NCBI RefSeq assembly: GCF_023161665.1
Contig: NZ_JALNTW010000004.1
Location: forward strand, 211,182-275,181
Length of the DNA: 64,000 nt
DNA from: Shewanella sp. 1CM18E
GTDB taxonomy: Bacteria > Pseudomonadota > Gammaproteobacteria > Enterobacterales > Shewanellaceae
Reading direction: 5' to 3'
This document shows positions 9,315 through 17,926 of the stretch, piece by piece (the first letter of the stretch is position 1; each line of letters opens with the position of its first letter). Both the position numbers and the translations under genes were made by a program. Under the pieces are notes generated by a model. The model searched no databases, was not told the origin of the DNA, and worked only from the letters and a program-made list of their open reading frames with translations.

Positions 9315-10286
9315 ATGACGCTGTCAACTTCTCAGCCTACTTGGTCTCTTAACGACCCACAGCCAGAACTGCTTTTTGCTGAACTTTCACACTTAGGCTT
9401 AATGTCTGTCACAGGTGAGCAAGGTCGCAGCTTTATTCACGGCCAAGTGACCACCGATATTAGCTCACTTGAAAATGACCAATGGCGCTGGGGCGCACAT
9501 TGTGATCCTAAGGGTAAGATGTTGGCGACCTTTAGAACCTTTGCCAAAGATGACACCCTGTTTCTACTGATGCCAAAAGACACCTTGGCATTAGACCTAC
9601 CACAACTGCAAAAGTACGCGGTATTTAGCAAAGCGGAGCTCACTGATGTTAGTGATGCTTGGTTATTACTCGGTGTGGCCGGCGAGCAAGCTCAAGCTTG
9701 GCTAACCACACAGTTTGGTGAGCTTAATGCTGAACTAACCTTGATTGATAATGGCGCGATTATTCATGATAACGGTCGTTATATCTTGGCTATCGACCAA
9801 GCACATGCTGATGCATTAGTGGCTAAAATCGAGCAACCTATCTTTGATGCAAGCGCATGGCAAGCACTGGAGATTTTAGCGGGTTACCCAAATATTGCCG
9901 CAGCCCACCAAGGTCAATTTGTACCGCAAATGTGTAACGTGCAGGCAGTTAACGGTATTAGCTTTAAAAAAGGCTGTTACATGGGCCAAGAAACCGTTGC
10001 CCGTATGAAGTATCGCGGCGGTAATAAGCGTGCCCTTTATATTGTAACTGGTCAGGTATCGTTACCATTAACCAGTGAAAGCCAGCTTGAAATTGCGTTA
10101 GAGGATGATGCAGGCTACCGCCGAGCTGGAAGCATTATCGAAAGCACTCAGCGTGATGGCCAAGTATTGCTAACTGCCGTATTGGCTAACGACACAGAGC
10201 TTGATGCAAAGCTTAGAATTGCCGGTGATGAAGCTTCAACGTTAAGTCTTATCGCACTGCCATACTCGCTAGAAGAACAAGACTAA
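9315..10286 (+). CDS. ygfZ: YgfZ-type folate-binding protein
   Basis: This 323-residue member of the YgfZ/GcvT-like folate-binding family helps maintain certain iron-sulfur enzymes (including MiaB) and so affects tRNA modification in E. coli. The diagnostic YgfZ motif is present as KKGCYMGQE near residues 220-230, including its conserved Cys. The frame is open from a TTG at 9303, but the ATG at 9315, with GGA about eight bases upstream, is the more likely start. It is a single gene followed by a bidirectional terminator. Confidence 0.92.
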   Translation: MTLSTSQPTWSLNDPQPELLFAELSHLGLMSVTGEQGRSFIHGQVTTDISSLENDQWRWGAHCDPKGKMLATFRTFAKDDTLFLLMPKDTLALDLPQLQKYAVFSKAELTDVSDAWLLLGVAGEQAQAWLTTQFGELNAELTLIDNGAIIHDNGRYILAIDQAHADALVAKIEQPIFDASAWQALEILAGYPNIAAAHQGQFVPQMCNVQAVNGISFKKGCYMGQETVARMKYRGGNKRALYIVTGQVSLPLTSESQLEIALEDDAGYRRAGSIIESTQRDGQVLLTAVLANDTELDAKLRIAGDEASTLSLIALPYSLEEQD

Positions 10287-10320
10287 GCTGCAGTTAATAC
10301 CAGACTTCTGTTAGTTAATA

Positions 10321-10345
10321 AAAAAGGCGCTTAATGCGCCTTTTT
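10321..10345. terminator. Bidirectional terminator between ygfZ and the HD-GYP gene
   Basis: The symmetrical hairpin AAAAAGGCGC-TTAAT-GCGCCTTTTT has A and T tracts on both sides. It lies between two converging genes and can serve both strands. Confidence 0.9.
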
Positions 10346-10383
10346 GCTAACTCATACAAAGTTATGCCGATTCAGTAATGCCA

Positions 10384-11403
10384 CTACGTATTTTCGCCAT
10401 AGCTATCACGAATTTTTATCGCTTCGTCTACAACTTGCTTAAAATGCACCACCAGCTCTGGATCAAAGTGTTTGCCTGATTCACTCTCAATTAGCGCAAC
10501 GGTTTCTGCAACTGACCAGGCTTTTTTATAAGGCCGGATTGAGGTTAATGCATCAAACACATCGGCAATAGCAATAATGCGTCCCTCTATCGGAATATCT
10601 GTGCCAGCTAAGCCATGTGGGTAGCCACTGCCGTCCCATTTTTCATGGTGACTAATTGCGATTCTACGCGCCATTTCAAGCAGCGGATCTGAGTGTTCAC
10701 CAATAATTTCAGCGCCAATTTCAGCGTGGCGTTGCATCTCCTGCCACTCATCTTCATTAAGCTTATCTGGCTTTTTCAAAATAGAATCTGGCGTACCAAT
10801 TTTACCTATATCGTGCATAGGGGCTGCGTTATAAATTAGCTCGCAGTATTGCGCGGGTAAGCCGGACTCAATAGCCAGCAGGCGAGCATAATGACTCATC
10901 CTTACCACGTGTAAACCTGTTTCATTGTCTTTATATTCTGCCGCACGACCAAGGCGACGAATAATCTCAAAGCGAGTTTCTTCAAGCTCTTTAGTGCGCG
11001 CCTTAACTTCCTGCTCAAGTAAGCGTTTTTGATCATACAAGGCCAAGTGCGTTTTCACCCGAGCTTTGACCACTGGTGCACTAACAGGTTTAGTAATGTA
11101 GTCCACAGCGCCTAACTCAAAGCCTTGAGTTTCATCTGAAACATCACTCAGTGCGGTAACAAAGATAACGGGGATGTGGCAGGTTAATGGTTCAAGTTTA
11201 AGCCGCTTACACACTTCATAGCCATTCATGCCAGGCATCATCACATCCAGCAATATGATATCTGGCAATGTTTTTACCGCGAGTGCTAAGGCTTTAGGTC
11301 CGTCTATAGCCACTTTCACTTTATAACTGGGCGCTAATATCCCCACCAAAATATCAATATTTTCTGGTGTGTCATCAACAACTAAAACAGTGGCTTTCTC
11401 CAT
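10384..11403 (-). CDS. Response regulator with HD-GYP phosphodiesterase domain
   Basis: This 339-residue RpfG-like protein has an N-terminal receiver domain with the acidic pair D10/D11 and the phospho-acceptor Asp53 (LLDVMMPGMNG). A coiled linker (about 125-150) leads to an HD-GYP domain with MHDIGKIG, HHEKWDGSGYP and IADVFDALTS, the metal-binding and signature residues of active cyclic-di-GMP phosphodiesterases. It lies about 130 bp downstream of the giant hybrid histidine kinase on the same strand, so the kinase probably phosphorylates it and sets cyclic-di-GMP level. The family call is firm; the partnership is inferred from position. Confidence 0.93.
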   Translation of the reverse strand: MEKATVLVVDDTPENIDILVGILAPSYKVKVAIDGPKALALAVKTLPDIILLDVMMPGMNGYEVCKRLKLEPLTCHIPVIFVTALSDVSDETQGFELGAVDYITKPVSAPVVKARVKTHLALYDQKRLLEQEVKARTKELEETRFEIIRRLGRAAEYKDNETGLHVVRMSHYARLLAIESGLPAQYCELIYNAAPMHDIGKIGTPDSILKKPDKLNEDEWQEMQRHAEIGAEIIGEHSDPLLEMARRIAISHHEKWDGSGYPHGLAGTDIPIEGRIIAIADVFDALTSIRPYKKAWSVAETVALIESESGKHFDPELVVHFKQVVDEAIKIRDSYGENT

Positions 11404-11535
11404 TAACCTCGCTCTCCTTGATAGCGCAACCCTTTAGACTAAAAACCTTTCATTCAAAGCCAGTTACTTATCTAGTATAGCCAAGCAAAGTTTCTCAGTA
11501 GGCAAATCTTTAATGTCAGCTTTAAACGACTATGC

Positions 11536-14500
11536 TCACTCATTAGCCTTACCTCGCGCTTTAAATAACACTTCAATCAGCTCTGCGGCCTCATCAAATT
11601 GATAGCTATTAACCATGCTGACTGCAGGGCTCATTTTTTGCCATAACGACTCTGGTACATAATTGCGAATCGTGTGCATTTGCTCCACAGCATCGGCATC
11701 CGCCTCCTCTAACATCTGCAATAAGCGAGCGATAGCTTCACTCAATTCAGACTCAGACATAAGCGTTTCATTTGCAGAGGGCTCAACCGAGCCTTGCTCT
11801 TGCTTTAACCTTGCACTCCACGCTTCAATGGCGTTACAAACCGATTCAATAAGCACTGATAACTCTGTCAGTTCGCTACCAACATCTGCTGTGGCCGACG
11901 CTATTAACTTAGCTTCTATTCCCCGTGCAAGCTCAGCTAACGGCGCTGAATACAAGTTGCCAGCAACGCCTTTTAAGGTATGAGCATAACGAATAGCATC
12001 ACCGACTTGAGCTTGGGCTAACGCTTGCTCAATTTGGGCTGCTATATCTTTTTGACCAGAGTAAAAACGCTCAAATATCCGCCTATAAAGACGCACTGAG
12101 TTCTGTACCAGTTGTAGCCCCTTATCAACATCAATCGCTTCATGAGCAGGCCAAAAATTAATGTCTTCGATTGCCTCATTTTCTATAGGTTCAGCAGAAA
12201 CCTCCGCATTCGTGTCGTCAGCTAAATAGTGCAACAAAGTGGTATATAACAGTGATACTTCTATGGGTTTAGCGATATGGTCATTCATCCCCGCGCGCAA
12301 ACACATATCGCGATCACCCGCCATGGCATTGGCAGTCATAGCGATAACAGGTAAATCTGATAGGCCAGGTAGTTTTCTTAGGGCTTGCGTTGCTTGATAG
12401 CCATCCATAACTGGCATTTGGCAATCCATTAAGACGAGGTCAAAACTCTGTAACGCCAATTTCTCCAGTGCCACCTGACCATTTTCAGCAATCGATAACA
12501 CTATGCCAACTTGCTCTAAAAACTCGCTGGCAACCTCTTGGTTCATGTCGTTATCTTCAACTAATAACACCCGCTTGCCCTTTAATTGCCCCAGCAGCTC
12601 TTTACTTACCTCTACCCCGCTGCGCCTAACCGGCATGGCCCCGTTTTTTCCCAAAGATGACATGATGCCGTCAAGTAAGCGTGAGGCGCTAATAGGTTTA
12701 GTGATATAGCCGGCAATACCACTGTTGGCGACTTGCTCGGTAAACTCGCTATTGGCATGGGCCGAAACAATAAGAATTTTAGGTGGATTATTATGGCTAG
12801 ATAAGATTTTTTGCGCCGCTTCCAGCCCATCCATCTCTGGCATTAGCCAATCGATAAGCGCGACGGGATAGTCTTGATTCTGGCAACGCTCGACCGCCTC
12901 TGCGCCGCTTTTAACAACATCAACTTCAAAGCCCATATTGTCTAAAGTCGTGCGCAATATATCTCGCGCAGTGGCGTTATCATCGGCCACTAAAATGCGC
13001 ATCCCTTCGACCTCTTGCTTAACTCTTAATAATTTTTTGTCGGCAACATTGAGCTCCACGGTAAAGTAAAAAGTACTGCCGTAACCAAACTGACTATCCA
13101 CGCCGATTTCACCGCCCATTAGCTCGACTAGCTGCTTGCTAATCGCTAGCCCCAACCCTGTGCCGCCATAACGGCGTGTAGTAGAAGTGTCAGCTTGGCT
13201 AAATGACTTAAACAGTTTGTTGCGCTGCTCTTCCATTAAGCCAATGCCACTATCACGCACACTAAACTTGAGCATAATATGATTGTCGACTTGCTCTAGC
13301 TGGCTTATCGATAGCAGCACTTCACCTTGCTCAGTGAACTTAATCGCGTTGTTCATTAAGTTGATCAGTACTTGGCTTAAGCGCAGTGGGTCCCCTTTAA
13401 GATGCCTTGGAATATTAGGCGCTACCGCAAACAGCAACTCTAATTGTTTATCGGCTGCTTTGGTTGAGAACATATCACTAAGATCTTCAAGCATGGTATC
13501 GAGCTGAAATGGCACAGACTCGATATCAAGTTTGCCAGCTTCAATCTTAGAAAAATCAAGAATATCGTTAATGATCCCCAGCAGCGACTTAGAAGCTCTA
13601 TCAATTTTTTGCACATAGTTTTGCTGTTTAGCATCAAGCTCTGTCTGCAAACAAAGCTGAGACATACCAATAATGGCATTCATTGGTGTGCGAATTTCAT
13701 GGGACATATTTGCTAAGAAGTCACTCTTAGCTTGATTGGCAGCATCAGCGCTATCTTTCGCCTCGGTAAGCTCTTGAGAAAGGTGCTTTAATGAGGTGAT
13801 GTTAGCCATGGATAACACTACCGAGTTAAGCTCACCTTGGGAGTTTTGTAATCGCGTTAAGGTTAAATCCATCCACATGCATTCAGATGCATGGTTAACT
13901 AGACGCACTTCGCAGGTTAAACAATCATTGCCGTTAACAGTCAGCTCTTTAAACAAGGCTCTTGTGGCATCGCGATCTGCATCAAATTGATAATCAAAGA
14001 AAGAGCGGCCTCTTACCTGTTCTGTTGTGCACTGCATATATTGACTAAATTGCTCATTGCAATCTAGTACCATGCCGTGCTCGTCGACGTTGACAATGCC
14101 GATGCCGGCGTTATCAAACAGCGCTCTAAAGTGGGCTTCCCTGTCTTCTAAGTCCTTATCGATTTGTTTACGGTCAGTAATATCCATTAGATAGCCGTTC
14201 CAGATAATACAGCCATCATCTTGTAAGTCACCATGAGCGCCAGCTTGTAGCCAGCGAATATCGCCTATTGGGTGGCGATACCTAAACTCTTCAGTCCACT
14301 GCAGTCCTTTACTGCTCTTGCCCGACAATGCCTCAATAATATGAGATCGCTCTTCACTGACAATGCACTCAGCCACTCGGTCAAAATTATTGAGCACTTC
14401 ATCACGGTGAAACCCTAAAGTGGCAATGCAAGCACTAGATAAAAAGGTAAATGTACGCTCGGTATTGCTGCACCAATGCATTTGATACACGGTACTTGGA

Positions 14501-16842
14501 ATGGATTCGGTAATCGTTTCGAGTTGCTGCTGAGACTGCGCGATCTCCTCTTGCGCAATTTTACTGCTGGTGATGTCATTAATACTGCCATCAAACCAAA
14601 GAGCGACAGCATTATCATCATAAATCGCTTTGCCTTTTTCATGCACCCAATGAATGCTGCCATCACGATGTTTAATACGATATTGCACTTCAAAACTCTT
14701 TTGCTCTAAAAGGGCCTCTTCAATAGTCTGTCGCGCGAAATCGCTGTCCTGCTCCAATATTAAGCTGGCATAACTGCGGCTGGTATTTTCGATAAAATCA
14801 GAAGCAGGAAAGCCAGTAATATCGCTGATATTATCGCTGACATATTCCATCAGCCAAGACTCGCCAATTCGTGTGCGATACACAGCCCCGGGAATATTGG
14901 TCACTAGGCCGCGAAAGCGGTTTTCACTGTCTTTAATTCGTTGCGCTGTGGCTAACTCCAACGTCATGTCGCGCACAGTTGCTGCAACCTGTCGCTTACC
15001 CTCTTCATCTTCTGGCAATAACCCAAGACTAATCTCTACCGGAAACTCACTTCCATCAGCCTTAATTGCCATTAAAGTTGCGCCCATGCCGGCGCCCATT
15101 TTGCGATCACGCCCTTCTGCCACAAACTTGGCTCGCTGCGCAGCATGGCCTCCTCGATGCGCTTCTGGCACCAACTCATCCACTGTCATGGTTTTCATCT
15201 GCGCTTCGTCATAACCAAACAGCAACTGACAACGGCTATTGCTAAAAATTAACTGGCCAGACTCATCGACAATTAACATCGCCTCAGGCGCTGACTCCAA
15301 TACCGCATTTGACCAAGCAGCTGCAGAGAACTGCTCACTGACATCATTAAATAACATCTCAACCGACAATAGCTCTTGTCGATCTGACAGCAGTGGCTGC
15401 ATAAACACATCTAAATGGCGGATTGCACCATTAGCGTCGAGCATCTCAATTTGATGGGGCGGCACATTTTCGCCTTTTAATGCCTTATCCATGTATTGCC
15501 AATTGAGTTCATTGATTGGGTTATCTGAAAACATGCGCTGATATTTGCGCTTGAGTAACTCAGGCGATACGCCAAGCACCTTTTCAACTCCTTCGCTAAC
15601 TCTAACAATCTCGCCATTTGCGCCTAAAGAGCAATAAAACGACTTATCGCTCATGCCATCAATTAACTTAGCGAAACGGTTTCCACGAGAATCTAGCAAC
15701 GCCGCTTCTCGCTGCGCTAGTACCTCAGCCATGTCATTAAACTTATCGGTTAGGGTGACGATTTCACTGGCAGCGCCTTTGGGCTTTGCTAACTGTTTAG
15801 CATCGCCGGCGCCAAATGCCATAATGCCAGATTCAAGTTCTTCAATAGGGCGAGTTAATCGGCTTGCTGTTACATAGCCGGTCAAAAACAATATGATAGA
15901 GAACAGCGCTAAATTAAGCGCTAGGGTTAAAAAGCCTTTTAGAAACTCATTATGCAGCTCTTGCTCAGGCGTCATGATAATCACCCGCCAATTAAGCACA
16001 GGCACCACGGCAACGCTTGCAAGATAACGCTCACCAAAGCTGTCTTCTATGTGGGTAAATCCTGATTGCCCCTGACGTGCTAATTCGAGAAAACGTTGAT
16101 TACTCCTGGAGGGAGACAGCCACTTTTCACCGCTATGTTGTAGTAATAGGCTGCGGTTATGATGGTAAATTAGCTGTTCTCGGTCATTGATAATCACCAA
16201 ACGCTTTGCTGCTATCCCCACCATGCTAGGTAGGTTGTTGAGACCTAAATCAACGGTTACTACGCCATCAAAAGCAGCAGGCTGACCAAAGGGCAATGAA
16301 TAGCTGATCATCATGACATCGCTTGCGCCCTCATCAAGGTAAGGCTCTGACCAAAAACCATTTTGGTTAACGATGGCTTTGCTCCACCAGTCCCATTCGC
16401 CATTGGTATAGTCATAACTGTCGACACCGATATCAAGTGACTCTATCTGACCATCGTTACGGTATACATAAGGCGCATAGAGCTCACGATCTTCAATAAA
16501 AAAGCGTTGGAAGGCGATAGCACTACCATAATAATCCGGGTGTCTGTCTAAGCGTCGAGTCAGTATGTCATGCAGTTTATTCTTATCAGCAAGTAATTGC
16601 TGTTTATCCGCTTGAGCCAAAAAGTCTGCAATTGAGGCGGTGTTAGTTTCAGCTCCTTGTAAAAAATGTTGAATACGCAAGGCAACGTTTTCAGCTTTTT
16701 GACCAAGGTGAGTGTAAATATCACGCTCTTCAGCCTGATAATTAAACCAAGCATTCACGCTAAAAACGACGGCCATTATCGCAATTAACGGCAGCGCCAT
16801 TTGCGTTAAAATTCGGCTACGAAAGGTTCGAAGTCTGCTCAT
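11536..16842 (-). CDS. Giant multi-PAS hybrid sensor histidine kinase
   Basis: This BarA-like hybrid kinase has about 1768 residues. In order it shows an N-terminal membrane helix, a periplasmic Cache/PDC-like sensor of about 280 residues, a second membrane helix (LALNLALFSIILFLTGYV), HAMP, about five PAS domains, HisKA (FLANMSHEIRTPMNA, phospho-His near 1048), HATPase with GIGL and GGTGLGL, two receiver domains (LIDWLMPEMDG and LMDCQMPVMDG), and a C-terminal Hpt domain (RYAHTLKGVAG, His near 1621). The frame extends 40 codons further to 16962, but GTGGA is well spaced for the ATG at 16842. The signal is unknown; the HD-GYP regulator just downstream is the likely output. Confidence 0.92.
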   Translation of the reverse strand: MSRLRTFRSRILTQMALPLIAIMAVVFSVNAWFNYQAEERDIYTHLGQKAENVALRIQHFLQGAETNTASIADFLAQADKQQLLADKNKLHDILTRRLDRHPDYYGSAIAFQRFFIEDRELYAPYVYRNDGQIESLDIGVDSYDYTNGEWDWWSKAIVNQNGFWSEPYLDEGASDVMMISYSLPFGQPAAFDGVVTVDLGLNNLPSMVGIAAKRLVIINDREQLIYHHNRSLLLQHSGEKWLSPSRSNQRFLELARQGQSGFTHIEDSFGERYLASVAVVPVLNWRVIIMTPEQELHNEFLKGFLTLALNLALFSIILFLTGYVTASRLTRPIEELESGIMAFGAGDAKQLAKPKGAASEIVTLTDKFNDMAEVLAQREAALLDSRGNRFAKLIDGMSDKSFYCSLGANGEIVRVSEGVEKVLGVSPELLKRKYQRMFSDNPINELNWQYMDKALKGENVPPHQIEMLDANGAIRHLDVFMQPLLSDRQELLSVEMLFNDVSEQFSAAAWSNAVLESAPEAMLIVDESGQLIFSNSRCQLLFGYDEAQMKTMTVDELVPEAHRGGHAAQRAKFVAEGRDRKMGAGMGATLMAIKADGSEFPVEISLGLLPEDEEGKRQVAATVRDMTLELATAQRIKDSENRFRGLVTNIPGAVYRTRIGESWLMEYVSDNISDITGFPASDFIENTSRSYASLILEQDSDFARQTIEEALLEQKSFEVQYRIKHRDGSIHWVHEKGKAIYDDNAVALWFDGSINDITSSKIAQEEIAQSQQQLETITESIPSTVYQMHWCSNTERTFTFLSSACIATLGFHRDEVLNNFDRVAECIVSEERSHIIEALSGKSSKGLQWTEEFRYRHPIGDIRWLQAGAHGDLQDDGCIIWNGYLMDITDRKQIDKDLEDREAHFRALFDNAGIGIVNVDEHGMVLDCNEQFSQYMQCTTEQVRGRSFFDYQFDADRDATRALFKELTVNGNDCLTCEVRLVNHASECMWMDLTLTRLQNSQGELNSVVLSMANITSLKHLSQELTEAKDSADAANQAKSDFLANMSHEIRTPMNAIIGMSQLCLQTELDAKQQNYVQKIDRASKSLLGIINDILDFSKIEAGKLDIESVPFQLDTMLEDLSDMFSTKAADKQLELLFAVAPNIPRHLKGDPLRLSQVLINLMNNAIKFTEQGEVLLSISQLEQVDNHIMLKFSVRDSGIGLMEEQRNKLFKSFSQADTSTTRRYGGTGLGLAISKQLVELMGGEIGVDSQFGYGSTFYFTVELNVADKKLLRVKQEVEGMRILVADDNATARDILRTTLDNMGFEVDVVKSGAEAVERCQNQDYPVALIDWLMPEMDGLEAAQKILSSHNNPPKILIVSAHANSEFTEQVANSGIAGYITKPISASRLLDGIMSSLGKNGAMPVRRSGVEVSKELLGQLKGKRVLLVEDNDMNQEVASEFLEQVGIVLSIAENGQVALEKLALQSFDLVLMDCQMPVMDGYQATQALRKLPGLSDLPVIAMTANAMAGDRDMCLRAGMNDHIAKPIEVSLLYTTLLHYLADDTNAEVSAEPIENEAIEDINFWPAHEAIDVDKGLQLVQNSVRLYRRIFERFYSGQKDIAAQIEQALAQAQVGDAIRYAHTLKGVAGNLYSAPLAELARGIEAKLIASATADVGSELTELSVLIESVCNAIEAWSARLKQEQGSVEPSANETLMSESELSEAIARLLQMLEEADADAVEQMHTIRNYVPESLWQKMSPAVSMVNSYQFDEAAELIEVLFKARGKANE

Positions 16843-16962
16843 ATCCATTTTCCACAGGGCTAAGTTTATTGTTGTAGCAGTTAAGGCTTTAGTGGCTATG
16901 ACCCACCCGCTAGCTCGCGAGACTGGCTCACTGTTTAGCATTTTCATATTAGGTAAGCCCAT

Positions 16963-17257
16963 TGCGCTGCAGCTAACACCTCAAAGCCAATAATAGTGGG
17001 GTTGTCAGTGTACGCTTAGCTAACGACAGTTAATTGTTAGCATTGATGTTCTCTCATCACAACAAAAAAACGCTTAATTATTCAACAAAGGTTAAACCGT
17101 ACACTTAAACCAAAACTCGCTTTGCCTGTATAAGGCTAGTCCAATTAGAAAGGCTTAAGCCTATTAAAGATCTTATTGCGAAACAGATACGTATAAGGCT
17201 AAAACCGTGGTAGATTAATCAAGATCTTTCAGGGAAAGCCCAGCGACAGGAGTTGTA
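16963..17257. other. Divergent promoter region, hybrid kinase / ABC operon
   Basis: This non-coding gap of nearly 300 bp lies between two divergent transcription units. It must hold promoters for both. I identified no repeat, hairpin or known operator. Confidence 0.5.
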
Positions 17258-17926
17258 ATGAGCAGTGAGATTGTTAGGCTAAAGCAGGTCTCAAAAGGGT
17301 TTGATGATGGTGATAAATATCACCAAGTACTCAATGAGATTAACCTCTGTATTAATCGCGCAGATACCGTTGCCCTCACCGGCCCGAGCGGCAGTGGCAA
17401 GAGCACCCTGCTCAATATCATCGGCGGCTTTGAATTTATCAACCAAGGTGAGTTACTTTTAAATTCAAGCAACACCGCAAACTGGCAAGACACGCATTGG
17501 AGCCGATTTAGGCGTCAGCATTTAGGCGTAGTATTCCAACAATTTAATCTATTAACGCCATTAAATGTTCGCAACAACATCGCCTTTTCACTGCGCTTAA
17601 ACCAGCAAAAGTGGGATCCTTGGTGTGACTACCTCATTCAACAACTCGGACTCAAGGATGTGATAGACCGCAACGTTGAAACCCTATCGGGCGGTCAGCA
17701 ACAACGTGTAGCCATCGCTCGCGCCCTTGCCCACAAACCACAGCTGTTATTAGCCGATGAGCCCACCGGTAATTTAGATGAAAAAGCCGGTCAGCAAGTG
17801 ATGGCATTATTGACTCAACTTGCCCTTGAGTCACAAACCAGCATTTTAATGGTCACTCATAGTAATGAGTGCGCTAGCTTTATGCAGCGGCGTTGGCACC
17901 TTGAGCAAGGTAAAATCCATGAGTAA
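17258..17926 (+). CDS. ABC transporter ATP-binding protein, LolD/MacB type
   Basis: This 222-residue ATPase energises the adjacent FtsX-like permease. It carries Walker A (GPSGSGKST), a Q-loop (VFQQFNLL), the ABC signature LSGGQQQR, and Walker B ([12 protein letters not shown]) followed by the switch His (MVTHS). The size and signature place it with LolD, YbbA and MacB, which serve permeases that move or release envelope molecules rather than import solutes. Its last eight bases overlap the permease start, which implies translational coupling. With the downstream AttH-like lipoprotein, the trio resembles the attEFGH arrangement. Confidence 0.92.
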   Translation: MSSEIVRLKQVSKGFDDGDKYHQVLNEINLCINRADTVALTGPSGSGKSTLLNIIGGFEFINQGELLLNSSNTANWQDTHWSRFRRQHLGVVFQQFNLLTPLNVRNNIAFSLRLNQQKWDPWCDYLIQQLGLKDVIDRNVETLSGGQQQRVAIARALAHKPQLLLADEPTGNLDEKAGQQVMALLTQLALESQTSILMVTHSNECASFMQRRWHLEQGKIHE

